DNA of 64,000 bases from positions 22,108,890 to 22,172,889 of the forward strand of contig JARCOQ010000006.1 in assembly GCA_029207755.1 (NCBI GenBank). Reading direction: 5' to 3'. This document shows, piece after piece, positions 11,130 through 24,086 of this stretch (positions are counted from its first letter, which is position 1; each line of letters begins with the position of its first letter). The translations under genes and the position numbers were made by a program. The notes below the pieces were generated by a model. That model was not told the DNA's origin and searched no databases. It worked only from the letters and a program-made list of their open reading frames with translations. The stretch is from Chamaea fasciata (lineage: Eukaryota > Chordata > Aves > Passeriformes > Sylviidae).

Positions 11130-14100
11130 CAACTAGAATGATGTTAGGTAAAAAGATTATTCAATCTCTTCACAGGGAATATATAGGCAGGATACTGTAC
11201 AAGAGATTTTTTTCCTAAGGATTCATTTGACCTTTATTGAACCTCCTAAAGTAAACACCTAAATTATTCCATAGCATCACTCCAGACTGTTAAGTCAACA
11301 AAAGGTTTTGTATCTCCAAATATTTGCTTCTGGTGTGATAGCACAGTACAAATGGTAGCCATAATCAGGAATTCCACCTGATGTTTATAAAATGTAACTT
11401 TGTCTCAGCTATTGAGGTTCTCTGATAAAGATATTCTTGCTGAATATTTTCACATTCCTTGAGTTCAAAATATTTTGACTGAAAAAATGCAAAGGTTTGT
11501 TTTCCAATGGTGTTAGTCCCTACACCACTCTAACAACAGAGTGCAACCCATATCAAAACAGTGCTGCTGTATAATATTAGATCCTTCACTTAATCCTCTA
11601 CTGCAAGGAACTCTGGCAAGAGCATCTTCCTCCCCTTTAAAATACCCTTTTTCAAAACACAAATCCAACTCAAATAGTATTGGAAGTTCCACTGAGAGAA
11701 AAAAGTCACATACTAACAGTCTCTACACTTAGTGTAGGTACTTCATGCTGCTTCCCTCTCAGCTGTTCCTTTTGCCTTTCTGCCAGAATGGTTGTCAGAA
11801 GGATGCAGGAGGAAGAGCAGCCCCTTGGACAGCTCAGAGTAACTGCTGTATCCGATGAGATGTTAGTGGTTTGGCATTTGCCACAGATTCACATTTGTGG
11901 TTAAACACAGTGCAGCTTTTTACTCTGCCTTTCATGTAATTTATAATTGAAAAGCAACAGAAGTCTAGCAGAAGAATAAGCAGTAGTCTGAATAACAGTT
12001 TGTTCTTAGGAGACAAATTATGCCAATAAATTTTACTGATCATGTGGGACCCATGATAGGGCTAGAAAAAAAACAGAGATGTGATGAGAACAATGGGAAG
12101 AGGAGCAAAAGCTAATTAACCAGCACATTGTCAGTGTCATCATTGCTAAAGCTGGTGTGAAAACAACATTACAGTGCGTTTGAGGGCACCCATGAGAATA
12201 GATGAGAACAAAACTTGGGAGTGATTGACTGAAATCAGGGGATTTCTGAAGCACAATATTCTGCTTCAGCAAAGGAGGGGACATGCTGACTGCATGCTTG
12301 TCTCTTCATTAAATCCCTAACTGGTTTAGCTTTGTCACTTTTGAAAGGGTCAGCCAAAGCTGAGGACATCTAACTGATCTACTTTCTAGTCACAAAATCC
12401 ACAGCTGCTTCTGGAGTTAAACAGTGCATAAATAAGGCTTGGTATCTAGATCAGTTCAGCTGAGCATTGCAGGGCAAGGAGGTCTGCACCTTAAAATAGG
12501 AGCACAGATCTATTTTAACAGGTGCAAAGGTTACCAGCTCCAATATAGTCACACCAAGAGCTTGTGGTTTAATCATCTGAAGGAAACACTGGCATGTGAT
12601 CCTTGCCTGTCACACAGATAGCTGCTTACAAGTCTTTTCAAGTTCAAGATAGTAGGATTTTCAGGTTAATTTAGGATGGTGAATATGGTGGAAAGAGGGA
12701 TTACTTCTGCTGTTTTGTGCATTGCTGAGTTATCCCTCCCCTGTTTTACAGATAAGTAAGGCTTATATTGCTGTTTGTTTCTGTCTTCTGAGGGCTGTAA
12801 TATTTCCAGTGGATGAATAACCAAAAACCCATGTATAGTAAACAATTCTGTGGAGAACTGTCCAGCTGACATCTGGGATTTTGTGTCATTCAGTCCTCAC
12901 TTTCTCCCAACCTCTTTTTCCACTTTCTGACTTTTGTAGGTTTATGTCGGTCTGGTCAAATGTCTGTAACTGGAAATATTCCAAATAATGATAGAGAAGA
13001 GTTTCTTTGTTTGCTAGTTTGTTTTATGGTCAATATGTTCTTTTATTGGACAGTTAACAGTTCTCCATGTGTTTAACAATGATGTTGATATTGTATTTGA
13101 TGCTTCAGTGCTGGCTGACCTACTGAGAGCCTCTAAGCCATCACAGCAACACGAGAGGATCCTAAATAGCTCCAAAGTTTTACAGTAAATGGAAAATGCA
13201 AAACATGGCTTATTGTTTTCCTGGGGATCCCATGCCAAATAAATAAGTTACTTCACTAGAATTTAGCTAGTTAACTTTTAATTTCCTGGAAGCAGAGGCA
13301 ACATCAGGCAAGATTTAATTCCAGAGAACTTCTGAGTCATGGAGGAAAGAAGGCCTTTTTGATTGGAAGCCTCTCTTTTATCCATTACCCTGCAAACTTA
13401 GACAATTTTCATTGCAATTCTCACAGGACTTGATATACATGTACTTTGCTATCTTCTGTGTTTGTATCACTTTCACATCAGAATAAGCTTCTAAGCCAAG
13501 AGCTGCCACTTTATATTAGCTTGTCTAGAACACCAATTGCGCTTTTACTGTCATTAGTAGGCAACAAAATAAAGATATTTCACGTATCTTCAGAAGTGTG
13601 ATGGCTCTCAGCTAATGTAAGACTGGACTTCATTTTCAGTGTAAATCTTAACCAATCAAGAAAAATCTCCACCTTTATTCCAGAAATACATGATCAAAAA
13701 AAGTTACATAATTCTTTTCTTCACTAAATAAAAGCATAGAGAATGAGAAATATGATAACTTGCAATATTATACTAAAATTTAAAATTGCTTGGAAGTCCT
13801 GGAAGTCAAAACTCTGGACCTGGAGTACTGGATGAAACATACATTGTCATGAATCTTTATGACCTATCTATCCAGATCATTACAAAGTGTTAGCTGTGCT
13901 GCGAACTTACTATGCTCCTTTAAGCTTACTGTTTGTCCTGTACTACATACAGCACCTTAAGAAAAATCGCTACACCTTTGTTCTTACCAGTGCATAACGT
14001 GATTTTATTTTACCTCTTCAGTCCTGTGTATAGCCTGATGGTGCTTTATCTTTCTTGTCAGTAACAAGGTAGAATCTTCATATTGCCACTGTACCAAAAT

Positions 14101-15700
14101 GTCTTTCTTGAGAAAGGGGAGAGGCAGAGTGCAATTTGCTGTTTAAAATAAAATAACATTAAAAAATTGAAAGAAGTGAGGAAGTGATAATACTAGTAAT
14201 TACAATATGGTTTTGCTAAAACTGTGTCCAAAGAATGCTTAGGTGTAACCTTCTGCTTCTGGCAGAGTAGCACAGAGGAAAGTCTCAGCAAGAAGTGTCG
14301 TCAGACATAATAAAGAGACATGTGTACATCAGATCTGCCAATATTTAGGCTTCTGGATGAAAGTGAGTAATATGAGGGAGGGCTTTAGCTCAGAATCAGA
14401 ATCCCTTTTGAAGTGCTATTTTTAAATATATTGACTTTAAGAGATAAAAGGCAGCACAATAAATCAGAAAATGCAGCTCTCTAGGGAGGGAAGAAATAGT
14501 TGGGAAGAAAAGTGATGCTGTAGTTAGAACAGCTGCTGCTATCCAATATCTAATTATGTTACTTAATTGGGGGAGGGGGGAGAAACTTTCCTTCTGTATG
14601 AATAAACAGGGTTTGCCCTTAAATATATTTCTGTCTGTGAGGTGATTGACAGCTGAGGTGATTGACAGCTGAGGTCCATAGGTGTTCATCCAGACCAAAC
14701 AGACTATGGGACAAGGCAGCTGACTATCTGAACAGCCTCCAATAACCTGTACCCTTGCACACATGGCTAGAAGTGTTTACATATTCAACAACACTTGCTG
14801 AATTTCTGTTCCTTAGGTTTCTTGTTTAGAAGATTGCAAACCTAATTTTAAAAGACAGCAAAGTCTTTTTGCTGTTAGATTGCTATGTATAACACTTCTA
14901 GTGCTGTATAATTTTGCTATTTTTTGCTGTATAAAATGCTACTAACAGTAGTAAAAGTTCCTGATAAGATACAAGGGTCTGGGAGGTAAATAAGAGCATA
15001 TGTGTCCCAAAATTTATGTCCCACACATCTGGAGATACACTGTGAAAACTTCAGCTACTGCATGATTCAAAATTTGTAGCATGGGAAACTGAGTGACTTA
15101 TGTCTGTATGTGTATTTATGTGCTTTGGTTATAAAGCTTGAGCTGAGTGCTCTGTTTAATCTTTTCAATTAATATGTTAGTGCATTCAGTAAGTCTTCTT
15201 GCTGACATTTTATCTGGCACATGACCCAGCTCATAAATTACTATGTCAGTAGTATGAAAAAGATGTACAGAAAGATCTTACATAAAGATGTAAACTACTG
15301 TCTGTGTCTGCACAGCATGCTTGCCCAAAGTGGCAATGAGTCAATATGTATTAGCTGTATATATATATATATAGGATTTATTCTTCCAGTTAACTTCATA
15401 CTTATTAATCATTTAATTTATAAGATAGATTATTGCTCTAAAGCAACTCTTTATAGAAAAGTATTGTCTTGTTTTATTGACACTGAATTATTTGAGAATT
15501 CTTTAATGATGTTTTTCTCAGGAAGACTTTGTTCCAGCAAATATTTACATCTACAGAGGAAATTGTACAGTTTCCTTTACAATGATATTGTATTACAATA
15601 TAGAGGCAGTATATACTAATAAAGTAATGCTAGAGTGTGACAGCTACAGCTTGTCTGTAAGCTGCACAGCTAAATTTGCCATAACATACCCCAACTCAAC
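11130..15700. other. Intergenic, no gene seen
   Basis: AT-rich sequence. It includes a tandem 16-bp duplication at 14639-14670 and a short (TA)n at 15358-15373. No coding exon or repeat family was recognised. Confidence 0.55.
14639..14670. repeat. Tandem 16-bp duplication
   Basis: GAGGTGATTGACAGCT occurs twice in direct succession, exactly, followed by the start of a third unit (GAGG). Confidence 0.9.
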
Positions 15701-15769
15701 CAGCCTGGTTTGTTAGAGAATAGAAGTAAACAAGTCCCTGGGTAAGACAATGATAGGTTGGATTCAAAC

Positions 15770-15930
15770 TCAAACAGGGCACCCCAGCCAATCCCATTCA
15801 ATCATGAATGCAGACATATCATTGGCCAGTCAGCCGGGCAGAGTTAAGATCCCAACCAATCAGGTGTGTAAGCACAGGAAATTTGAAGCCCCTATAAAAG
15901 AGGGTGCCTGTAGTGGCTTCAGGTTTGCAA
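15770..15930 (+). promoter_or_regulatory. CCAAT/TATA promoter-like block
   Basis: Two CCAAT boxes in direct orientation (AGCCAATCCC about 15786, AACCAATCAG about 15855) and one inverted (ATTGGCC about 15820) precede CCCCTATAAAAGAGG at about 15891-15905. The spacing is that of a compact pol II or retroviral U3 promoter on the plus strand. No clear ORF or gene follows; it lies just left of a probable minus-strand LTR. Confidence 0.45.
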
Positions 15931-16498
15931 ATTTCTATTTCCCAAAATTAGTCTAGTGGTTTGAGCGCCCACTAGAATTATTTACTCTTTTTCTGCTGTG
16001 AGATAGTGTTAAGAGAAAAACAAAGCAGGCTCGAAATTTAAAAGTGTATAAAGACAGGTTTATTAACAAAACTACAAGAGAGAAAAAATTAATAAGAATC
16101 AGAATAAAACTTTTAAAACACTTCCTCTCCCCCAAACATTCTTTTCCCTTCTTATGGACAACGTATAGAGACAGAACTTGGAACTCTACATCGGTTTACC
16201 ACCTATAAAATAGTCTTACATCAGTTCATTTGGAGAAAGAAGTCTCTTTTGGTCTGCCATGGAAACTTTTCACAAGACAGAGAGTTCTCTTATGGCTTTT
16301 AATTCTCACAAAAGCAGACACCCGGGAATCTGCATTTGTGAAGTCCTTCCCATATCACACAACCTTCCCACAGCTGCATTATGGGCCGTGTAAACTCATG
16401 GGGTACCATTTTAAAGATGAGTGGTTCAAAAGCAAAGGTTTTCTTCATCTCTAGGAACAGAGATCTTTTCTCTTTCCAGGGGCAAATCTTCATCTTAT

Positions 16499-16532
16499 CT
16501 CTCTCTCTCTCTGTTCTCTTTCTCTTCTCATA
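16499..16532. repeat. CT-rich microsatellite
   Basis: (TC)n of about eight units, followed by interrupted TTCTCTTTCTC. Confidence 0.85.
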
Positions 16533-16949
16533 AAATCACAGTTACTTCAGTATTTACTTAGTCCACCATAAATACCTTTGCTTAGATCTGCAATCTGAAC
16601 ACTCTTTTCATCTCCCCAATACATATTTCCACAACTGAAGGGATATTCTAGTGTATTACAGTCCGTTTTCATGGCTTTACCAAAGAATTTCAGCCTAGGA
16701 CTAGGCATCTTCTCATTCTCCTTCCATCTAAGACCCAACTCTTCCTTCACTGACTTTGATGCCTTCATATTCTCTCTCTGCATGTCCCCCCTCTGCCCTT
16801 TCTCTCAGTCAGAGAGAGGATTAGTGTTTTGCAAGTTTCATCTGTGCAAGGAAAGAGTTAAAACGTCTCCCAAGTCTGCAGACGGTCATGATGTTCTTTC
16901 CTGGGCAGTGGCTGTAGGTGGTTCAGCTGCGGGCACTCTGCATGGCTGC

Positions 16950-17350
16950 AGAGCTGCCCCTGGTCTCAGCCGCATGATCTCACGCTCAGCTGGGCCCCTC
17001 CCTCGGCAAGGGGTCCTGGTAGCAGTGGCTGGAGTGCGCTGGAGCTGGGGGGACAGCCAGGGTCTCACAGCAGCGTGCCCACGACTGGGGCTGCCCCGTT
17101 CCTCTGCCCGGCAGCCGCTGGGAGGGTGGCGGCGGCAGGGCTGGTCCGGCCCTGCCAGGCGTCCTGGGGCTGTGATGGCGGGGGGCGTTTAGCGGCAGGA
17201 TGTTCAGGCTGGAGGCCCGATCCGGCCAAGCTGGGGCCCTCTCTCCTTCCCTGCCCCTGCCCGGCAGTCACCGAGCCCGGCCCTGACCTCTGGCAGAGCC
17301 CGGCCAGCCCGGCCCCCGGGGCAAGGAGGGAGCCAGGCCCGCTTGTTACC
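16950..17350. promoter_or_regulatory. CpG-rich core inside the probable LTR
   Basis: A GC- and CpG-rich block of about 400 bp in AT-rich surroundings. Open frames on both strands (to 173 codons) lack recognised domains. It is probably an LTR promoter region rather than a gene. Confidence 0.45.
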
Positions 17351-19203
17351 TCTTCCCAGGCTGGAAGAAAAGAGAACTTTTCCCGGGATTTCTCTGATTT
17401 TAACTTGTGTGTCCACAGAGGTGTGTCACCTTTCTAGTGACTTAACCAGATGTCAATATTCAAACCTAGTAACTGATTGGTTTTGCTATCACTTTCTTGG
17501 AAAAATCACTTCCGTGCAAAACCAGCACAGTGCCCAACAAACAACTTCGGCTGTTGTCACATGACCTTTGGTGTGGTCTGTCGTGTGCCTGTCTCCAACA
17601 TGAGCAACCCCGGAGTACTGAAATACCATGGTTCAGAATGTATGTTACACCTTTATCACTCAGTATAGTCCTTCCATTAGCTGGCATTTACAAAACTTTG
17701 TTCGCTCTCTTGTCATTGGTGCACAATACCTAGACGTCATTCACTCAAGAGGGTTTGAACGGCACTTGAAGTCTGTCTAAAAGTCACCAGATCTGGACTC
17801 TTCCATGGTAATGAATGAACAGGCTGTAGTGCCACCAAGCCATCCTGACCTCTTAGTTGACTAACAAAGTGGCAATAAATGCTTTCTCAGGTAGAGATGG
17901 CTTGGGTCAACTGAGATTAATCAAAGCTTTAAATTTTACTTATAAATAAATATCACCTATGTGTGATATCCATCTCCATCTGCAAGAACCTTTCTGTATA
18001 TTGAGGGTTTTCCTTCCTCAAGAGTAAAGCTTTTGTTCACTTTTTTTTTTTTAAACTCATCTCTGTTTTAAGGTTTCATTGCCATATGATCCAAAGCACT
18101 ACACTATGAACTATCAATTCCTAATGTAGCTCTAATTATATGGTTCTCATACATCCCTGGACAAAGTCTGTTACTGGTATCAGGCAATTGTGCTGGAGGG
18201 GGCAAATATTATTAATTGTTCGTTTGCAAAGAGATGATTGCTCCTGGTAGCGTTATGAAGCTGTTACTACTATAAGAAAGAAACTACTTGAAATCAAATG
18301 TTCAAACCTTTTCAGTGCCTTTTGATTCTAGAAGATGGGGTAGAATTGCAGGGCATTACACTACTACTTCTTTTAATCATGTATCATTGCCATCTTGCCA
18401 TGAAAAACCAGCATGTTATGACTAACCTATCAACTACAAAGTATGAACAAGCAGGGAGTAACTTTGAGTATTTGGCAAGTAAACTAAGAATAAAAATTAG
18501 CATAATTATGCTAATCAGAAAGCCAATCTCAAAACAATTTCTAAAGCAGTGAGGGAATCAAGCCAAATGCCTAGAGTAATATTTGCATTTACCAAGCAAG
18601 CACATGACACCAGAAAAATTTATTAATACAGGAATGGTTACAGAAGCAAATTGTTCTCAGAGGTAGTAACATTAATTCCTTCCAACAGTTTGGGCGGGGA
18701 ACATAGAAAGAAAACAAACCCCTTAGGCCCGTAGTGAAGTTTCACGGTCTTTACTAACATGTATTACTATGATAATTTACTTAATTTTTCTATAGATTAA
18801 CAATAAGACTTCAGAAAGTAAAATGTAGTTGAATGCAACTTAAAGTTTTATGCAAAATTATATATGGGAAAGATGTTCTTTTACTCCATGCATGGCACTC
18901 GTGTTATGTTCTCAATATTTCTTTTCATTTCTTGATACTGGAACACTCTGGAAACAGAAATATTGAAGCAGCATAAGAAAGGGTGCAGATATTTTTTATG
19001 CTCTGAAATTCGTTTTCGATTGTATAAATTTAAAGACAAGGAGAGGAAGGTCCTGCCCCAAATTACAGGAAGACTAGCATTACATTATCAAACAATTATT
19101 ATCTGGCAGAAACGTGGGGCATTTTTTGTAGGGCGGGACACGGGGACGCAGCTCCAGCTCAACTCAGAGCAGCAGATGACCTCGGTAGCTATTCCTGCTG
19201 TGA

Positions 19204-19217
19204 CCGCGAGAGGGCAG
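19204..19217 (+). promoter_or_regulatory. CTCF-like motif, plus orientation
   Basis: CCGCGAGAGGGCAG is a strong match to the CTCF core and lies in a local GC-rich, CpG-containing patch, 5.5 kb upstream of PGM2. Confidence 0.6.
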
Positions 19218-19930
19218 CCTGTGCCCACGAAATGATTGCATGAAGCCTGAACTCGGCTTTGGAAGAACTTGGGTTTTAACTATTCTGCTTCATTTTAATT
19301 AAAACTTTGTGGAGATTAAAAATGAAGCTGTTTCAAATCCGTACTGTAACGCCCAAGTTGTTTGAGGCCATTTTAAGACCTACGGTGTTCAAATTTCTCA
19401 GTACAGCCTTTTATTTAATTCTTTTATGGTTTCAGTACAATATGTTCATCTCCTCTACCAAGAATAAAAGATCTGCATTAATAACATGCTACATCTTTTA
19501 AGTCTGTTCCTTACTTGCAGATTTTTTTATTTATTCAGGAAAAACAAAGTAGGGCATTTAGTATTACCTTCTTAGAGCAGCTTTCAAACAGAAATGTGCT
19601 GCTACTAACTGTACAAATTTTAGATACTATTTCCTTCATCAATAGGACATCAGATAAATCTTTTGCATGTCAGCTCAGTTTTTCTGACTGTAAAGCAAAT
19701 ATTTCAACTTATTGGTGTAAAACTGTGGAGTGTAGCTGTATATTATAAAAGCATACTGTGCCAGTTTTTTTTAAGCAACCGCCTTTCCCCTTTGATATTG
19801 CCATCGTGCCTCTCAGCCATGCATTTACAAGCCTGAGCATTCAATGGGAACTGCTGCAGGTTCAGCACTTTTGAGAAACAGCTTACTTAGAAGTCTAAAG
19901 TTGGATTTAGAAGCTTAACATTTTTGGGAA

Positions 19931-19954
19931 ACTTGTTATGTTTTCATAACAAGT
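19931..19954. repeat. Perfect stem-loop (10-bp stem, 4-nt loop)
   Basis: ACTTGTTATG, TTTT, CATAACAAGT. The arms are exactly complementary. No following T run or gene suggests a function. Confidence 0.9.
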
Positions 19955-21013
19955 TATGAAAATCCTTATAAGTTACTGTTGTTTAGGCAAATATCTATCC
20001 AGTATATGTATGCTGCAACCAGTTTAGATTTTTTTTACTTCTATTCTGGATAACTAATCCTGGGTAAGGAAAGTTTTCCTTAAATTAGGTTGAGAGAACT
20101 GTCAGAATCCCTCTCAACTCCATTTCTGTAACAGACAGCACAGTGTTATTCAAATCAAGTTGTAGGCCTGGTAGTTCTACCTGGCTATCCAGAGAATTAC
20201 CTAGGGAGGGAATAAAGTTTAATCACAATCAGACTGAAGGACATACATAAAAATAATGCACCCTTCTTACTTCTTTCATAAAGGAATTGGGTCAAAATAA
20301 ACTGTGCATATTGCTTTTGAATTCCATGAAACCATAACATCAAATCTTTCTTTTTTGTCACAGCATAATTTGAATGATTTGCACAAGGGGTGAGTTCAAG
20401 ATCATGTACTCATTAGTCAGACTAATTTTATTTTTCATTTTGGCTTGTATTTTTGGTCTTTACATGTAAGAGAAGGGCAGCAGTCCAAAATGTATTCAGT
20501 TTGAAAAGAACTGGCATTAGCTCTGATTTTGTCCTATCTGTTGAACGAACGTAAGTTAATTTATCCTTGAACCTAGAAACTGAATGCAGTCTAGAACAAG
20601 ACAGAAAAAGCATGTTTTAGTAGTTCTGCTGCCACAGGATCCAAGATCTGCCTGACTACCAGAGATCAGGAGTCTAGGCCAAACAGCGGAAATTATAAAA
20701 GACTTTCAGTTGTGAACAAGGAGCTTACAATAGACAATGGAGAAAAAAATTCCAAGAGGAAATGTAAAATAATCTGACACATCCTTGGTTAGAAGTGGAG
20801 AACAAATACTAAAATTCAAGCCAGGAATACAATACCCACCATATCCTTCCTTTTCTTACCCTGCTTCCCCCTCCCCTCTCATCAGATTACAAGAACAGTG
20901 CTTCATTTAAGACAACATCCTCTTCTGAGGGCTATATGTGATTTTTGAAATGTGCAATGTGCACTACAACTTTCCAGTCACTCTGTGCTGTGGAATCAAA
21001 GCCTGTTCCGCTC

Positions 21014-21027
21014 CTGCCCCCTACTAG
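21014..21027 (-). promoter_or_regulatory. CTCF-like motif, minus orientation
   Basis: CTAGTAGGGGGCAG on the minus strand matches the CTCF core apart from the first base. It faces the plus-strand motif at 19204, a convergent pair 1.8 kb apart. Confidence 0.45.
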
Positions 21028-21473
21028 TATTTCAAGCTAGCAATGAAAGTGAAAACTAATAAAATACCTTAAAATTTTGACTGCTTAAAGTAGTGGAGCT
21101 AAGATAAGTATGCACTCTAAGCTCTGAGAACCTAAAGCTAACTTTAACTTGTCGTCAGTAATATCCTATAATCCTTAGTCTGTTTATTTCTGTAGGTAAC
21201 ACAAGAGGCAATTGTTGTCCCAGCTGGCTGCAAAGTGAGAATCATCATGCACTAAAAGCATACTGAAAACGAGGGAACTGGGTAAAAGAGTTTAAATGTA
21301 ATATCTGTACATATAACAAGAAAATATCACTGGTTGTGACATTCACTTTATGTTAGCATTTCACAAATTTTCTCTACAGCTGTATCACAATATTGCAGAA
21401 GTCAGCAAAGAAAAATTTAAGTTTCTTGCCAGAACATAAAACATCTCATGTATTACAGAATGGATCAACATCT

Positions 21474-21800
21474 CAGATTCACCAAATGGTTGAGGTTGAA
21501 GAAGACCTCTGGAGGTCATTTGGTCAAACTTCCCTGCTTATGACCGTCTTGCCCAAAACCATGTCCAGATGGCTTTTACATATTTCCAAGGCTGAAGACT
21601 CCAAAACCTCCACAAGCAACCTGTGTCAGTGCTCAGTCATTGTCACAGTGAAAAAGTATTTCCTAATGTTCACCTGGAACCTCCTCTGTTTCAGTTTGTG
21701 CTTCTTATCCTGTCAGTCAGCACCACTGAAAAGAGCCTGGCTCCATCCCCTTTGCATCCTCCCTTCAGGTATTTATATACTTGGGTAAAATCCCTCTGTA
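21474..21800 (-). mobile_element. CR1 LINE 3' region (antisense)
   Basis: Reverse-complement CR1 3' region, read on the plus strand. It contains AAGACCTCTGGAGGTCATTT, GTGAAAAAGTATTTCCTAATG, TTTCAGTTTGTGCTTCTTAT and CACCACTGAAAAGAGCCTGG, all hallmarks of CR1 tails. It is diverged and without coding capacity. Confidence 0.9.
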
Positions 21801-21804
21801 CAAC

Positions 21805-24085
21805 ATATAGTTGTAGATAACATAAAATTCAAAACTTGACTGAAGATCAGCACTATTGAGGCATTCATTGCTCTTCCTATCTGCAAGTTAAATAAAGCAA
21901 TTTGGTGCTGTGGTGTTATGGCTAAAGCCTAACTCAGCTAACAGACAAATGCCATTTAGTTCATACTTGGTGTGAAAAGCCTGTGCAGCTGCAGTCACAC
22001 TGAGCCCAAGTTATAACATTCAATATTCATCTGAAACTTTTCATTTCAGTAAGTGTAGGTCGAGAGAGATGCTTTAGGTATCCCACAAAGTACCCCACTC
22101 TGAAATTCTAGCATTAATTTGAATTTAGTAATGATTCCACCTGTTTTGAAGGAGATTAAATTAAAATTAGGCACAGTATTTTAAGTTCCAAAAAACCAGT
22201 CAGCAAACTTATTTGGTTTATTGAATGGATCTTTCAACTTCTATTTTGTCAATATCAGCTGGCTTTGGTAACAGCTGGAGAAAAGAAAAAAAAAAAAAAA
22301 AAAGGAAAAACCCTTCATCCTTTATGTCTCAGTTTTATTTGAATTTTAACATGTAGTCAACCAACTTTTCTCCAACTCAGTATCTAGGGCTTCTCATGAA
22401 ATACTGTTGGGTTTTGAATTCTTTCTTGGAAATTCAATTTTCGAAGAATCACTAGGAAGGATCTAATTGTTAAGTTATGTGGTATTTTGAAATAAATTAC
22501 ACTGTATTGTTTTCATTGTTCATCACAGCAGTTGGTTATTCTTTTCAGCCTCTTCTAGTGTCATTAGGTCATGAAGTTTTCAGGACCATGCAAGTTGCAT
22601 GGTTCTGGCCACTCTGTTCAGAACAGTCCCTGAAGGTATTAGACAAGAACTTTGAAAAAGTTTTTCTGTGACACAGCTGAGCCTACACTGTCATGGATCC
22701 TGATAACCATTTTGGTGCATCCTGAAGAAAACCTTGATTTTATAGCCAACCTCAGGCATTCAAGAGAAAGAGCATGTTCTATGAATCTGCCACCCCATTC
22801 AGTTGAGTCAGTGGCAATACTTTGTTACGGTGCTTTACAAAGTCATTGTTGCAGTGGCTGTATCATTCTTCACATAAACAAATCTTGTTTTTTTCATGTG
22901 ATTACTTCTCTCCTGCCTTTGAGCAGCATGTTGAAGTTGCGTGAAAGGCCAGCCCCTTCCTCATTTGCCCCATCCTCTAAACTTGGAGGAAAAGAGATGC
23001 TGTGATTGGTCCTATTGAAGCACTGCTGGAAAGCACCTGGATAGGATATTCCTTAAAAGAGTTCAGATTCAGGACTTGGCATCACTGGCAAATTACTCTG
23101 CTCCTCCTGTATGGCACCTTCACAGTGACCTCACATTTCTCAGCAGCCTCAGAACACCTGCAGCACACACTGTCCATCTCTACCACTCTCAAGGATCTTC
23201 CCCTACTTTGGCCTGTACTGCAGAGTTAAACAGGGAAATCCCAGTCACTCCTTATGGCTCTCCCTGCAGATGTGCATCACCTGGTCTAGCGCAGCTTCAG
23301 ACAGAGGCTGATAAAATGTAGGGAGAACCTCCAGAACACCTGGAAGCTGTCTGGAGGCTCCACAGCATTCAGACTGCTGTTTCCCGTAGTACTTTGGGAA
23401 GTTGATGCCAGAAATCTTGTTAGGCAAGAAAGAGGGTTCAGTGTTCTCAGTGTTTGTCCAAAAAAAATTGTAAGAAATCAACCTGGCTGGAGGGGCTTAT
23501 CAAAGCTTATCAGTCAAAATGCATGCTAAGTTATAGGAAGTGTTTAGAGAGAGCAGCAGCTTGGCTGGCCGGGCTTCTCTCAAAGATACTATGCTATAAG
23601 CTATAATAATTATTCAATCATAGCCACATTAACCTGTTCCTAAATTCTGGCAGAATGAACACAGTCCATTTTCCTGAGCTAAATGCAGTTATCTTTCTTT
23701 TTTCTTTTTTTTTTTTTCTTTTTTTCTTTAATATATTGCAGCTGAGGTCAAATTTGTGTTCAACCAGAGAGGTGCAGAGGCCAGAAGAGCTGGGTTAAAT
23801 GAGCATTACCAAAACGATAAACGATTAGAAAAGCGGCCATAAAACCATATTTTTTCTGATTTTCTTATTCTTTGGTTCCTCTGATGTTTCTTCTTTACAG
23901 TTTTTCCATAAGGCTGTCGTAACAATTATTTTACTGATCAGTAGTGAATATCAGAAGGATGTGCATTAACATTCTTGCACGTGATGTGTAGAATTTCTGT
24001 TGTTCACGTGCATTCTGGTAATGTACTAATGAACTTTGAAAGGTTTTCAAATATCTGTACAAGTCATTATTTCTATGAAAATTTA
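21805..24085. other. Intergenic, no gene seen
   Basis: It includes an A-rich run (22,283-22,302), a T-rich run (23,698-23,730) and moderately GC-rich sequence at 22.6-23.5 kb with no recognised family or domain. Frames of up to 117 codons there look non-coding. Confidence 0.5.
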
Positions 24086-24086
24086 T

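Larger units (their letters stand above)
15997..17978 (-). mobile_element. Probable solo LTR of an endogenous retrovirus (minus strand)
   Basis: Read on the minus strand, the left end has an AATAAA (16059-16064), then CCTGTCTTTATACAC, TTTCGAGCCTGCTTTG and the ending ...CTATCTCACA, the layout of an avian ERV R-U5 end. On the plus strand it begins TGTGAGATAG at 15997, preceded by TCTGC. A CCATCTC-CA end at about 17970-17978 is followed by the same TCTGC (17979-17983), giving short inverted termini and a 5-bp target duplication. Its middle (about 16.95-17.35 kb) is CpG-rich. No gag, pol or env is seen, so it would be a solo LTR. The left end is better supported than the right, and the length (about 2 kb) is long for an LTR. 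Confidence 0.4.
17984..21470. other. Intergenic, no gene seen
   Basis: Mostly AT-rich. It contains two CTCF-like motifs (19204 and 21014) and a perfect stem-loop at 19931-19954. A more GC-rich patch of about 130 bp surrounds the first CTCF-like motif. No coding exon was recognised. Confidence 0.55.

Noticed and set aside
16671..17192. 173-codon plus-strand frame
   Set aside because: It lies in the CpG-rich core of the probable LTR, with open frames on both strands and no gag, pol or env motif.
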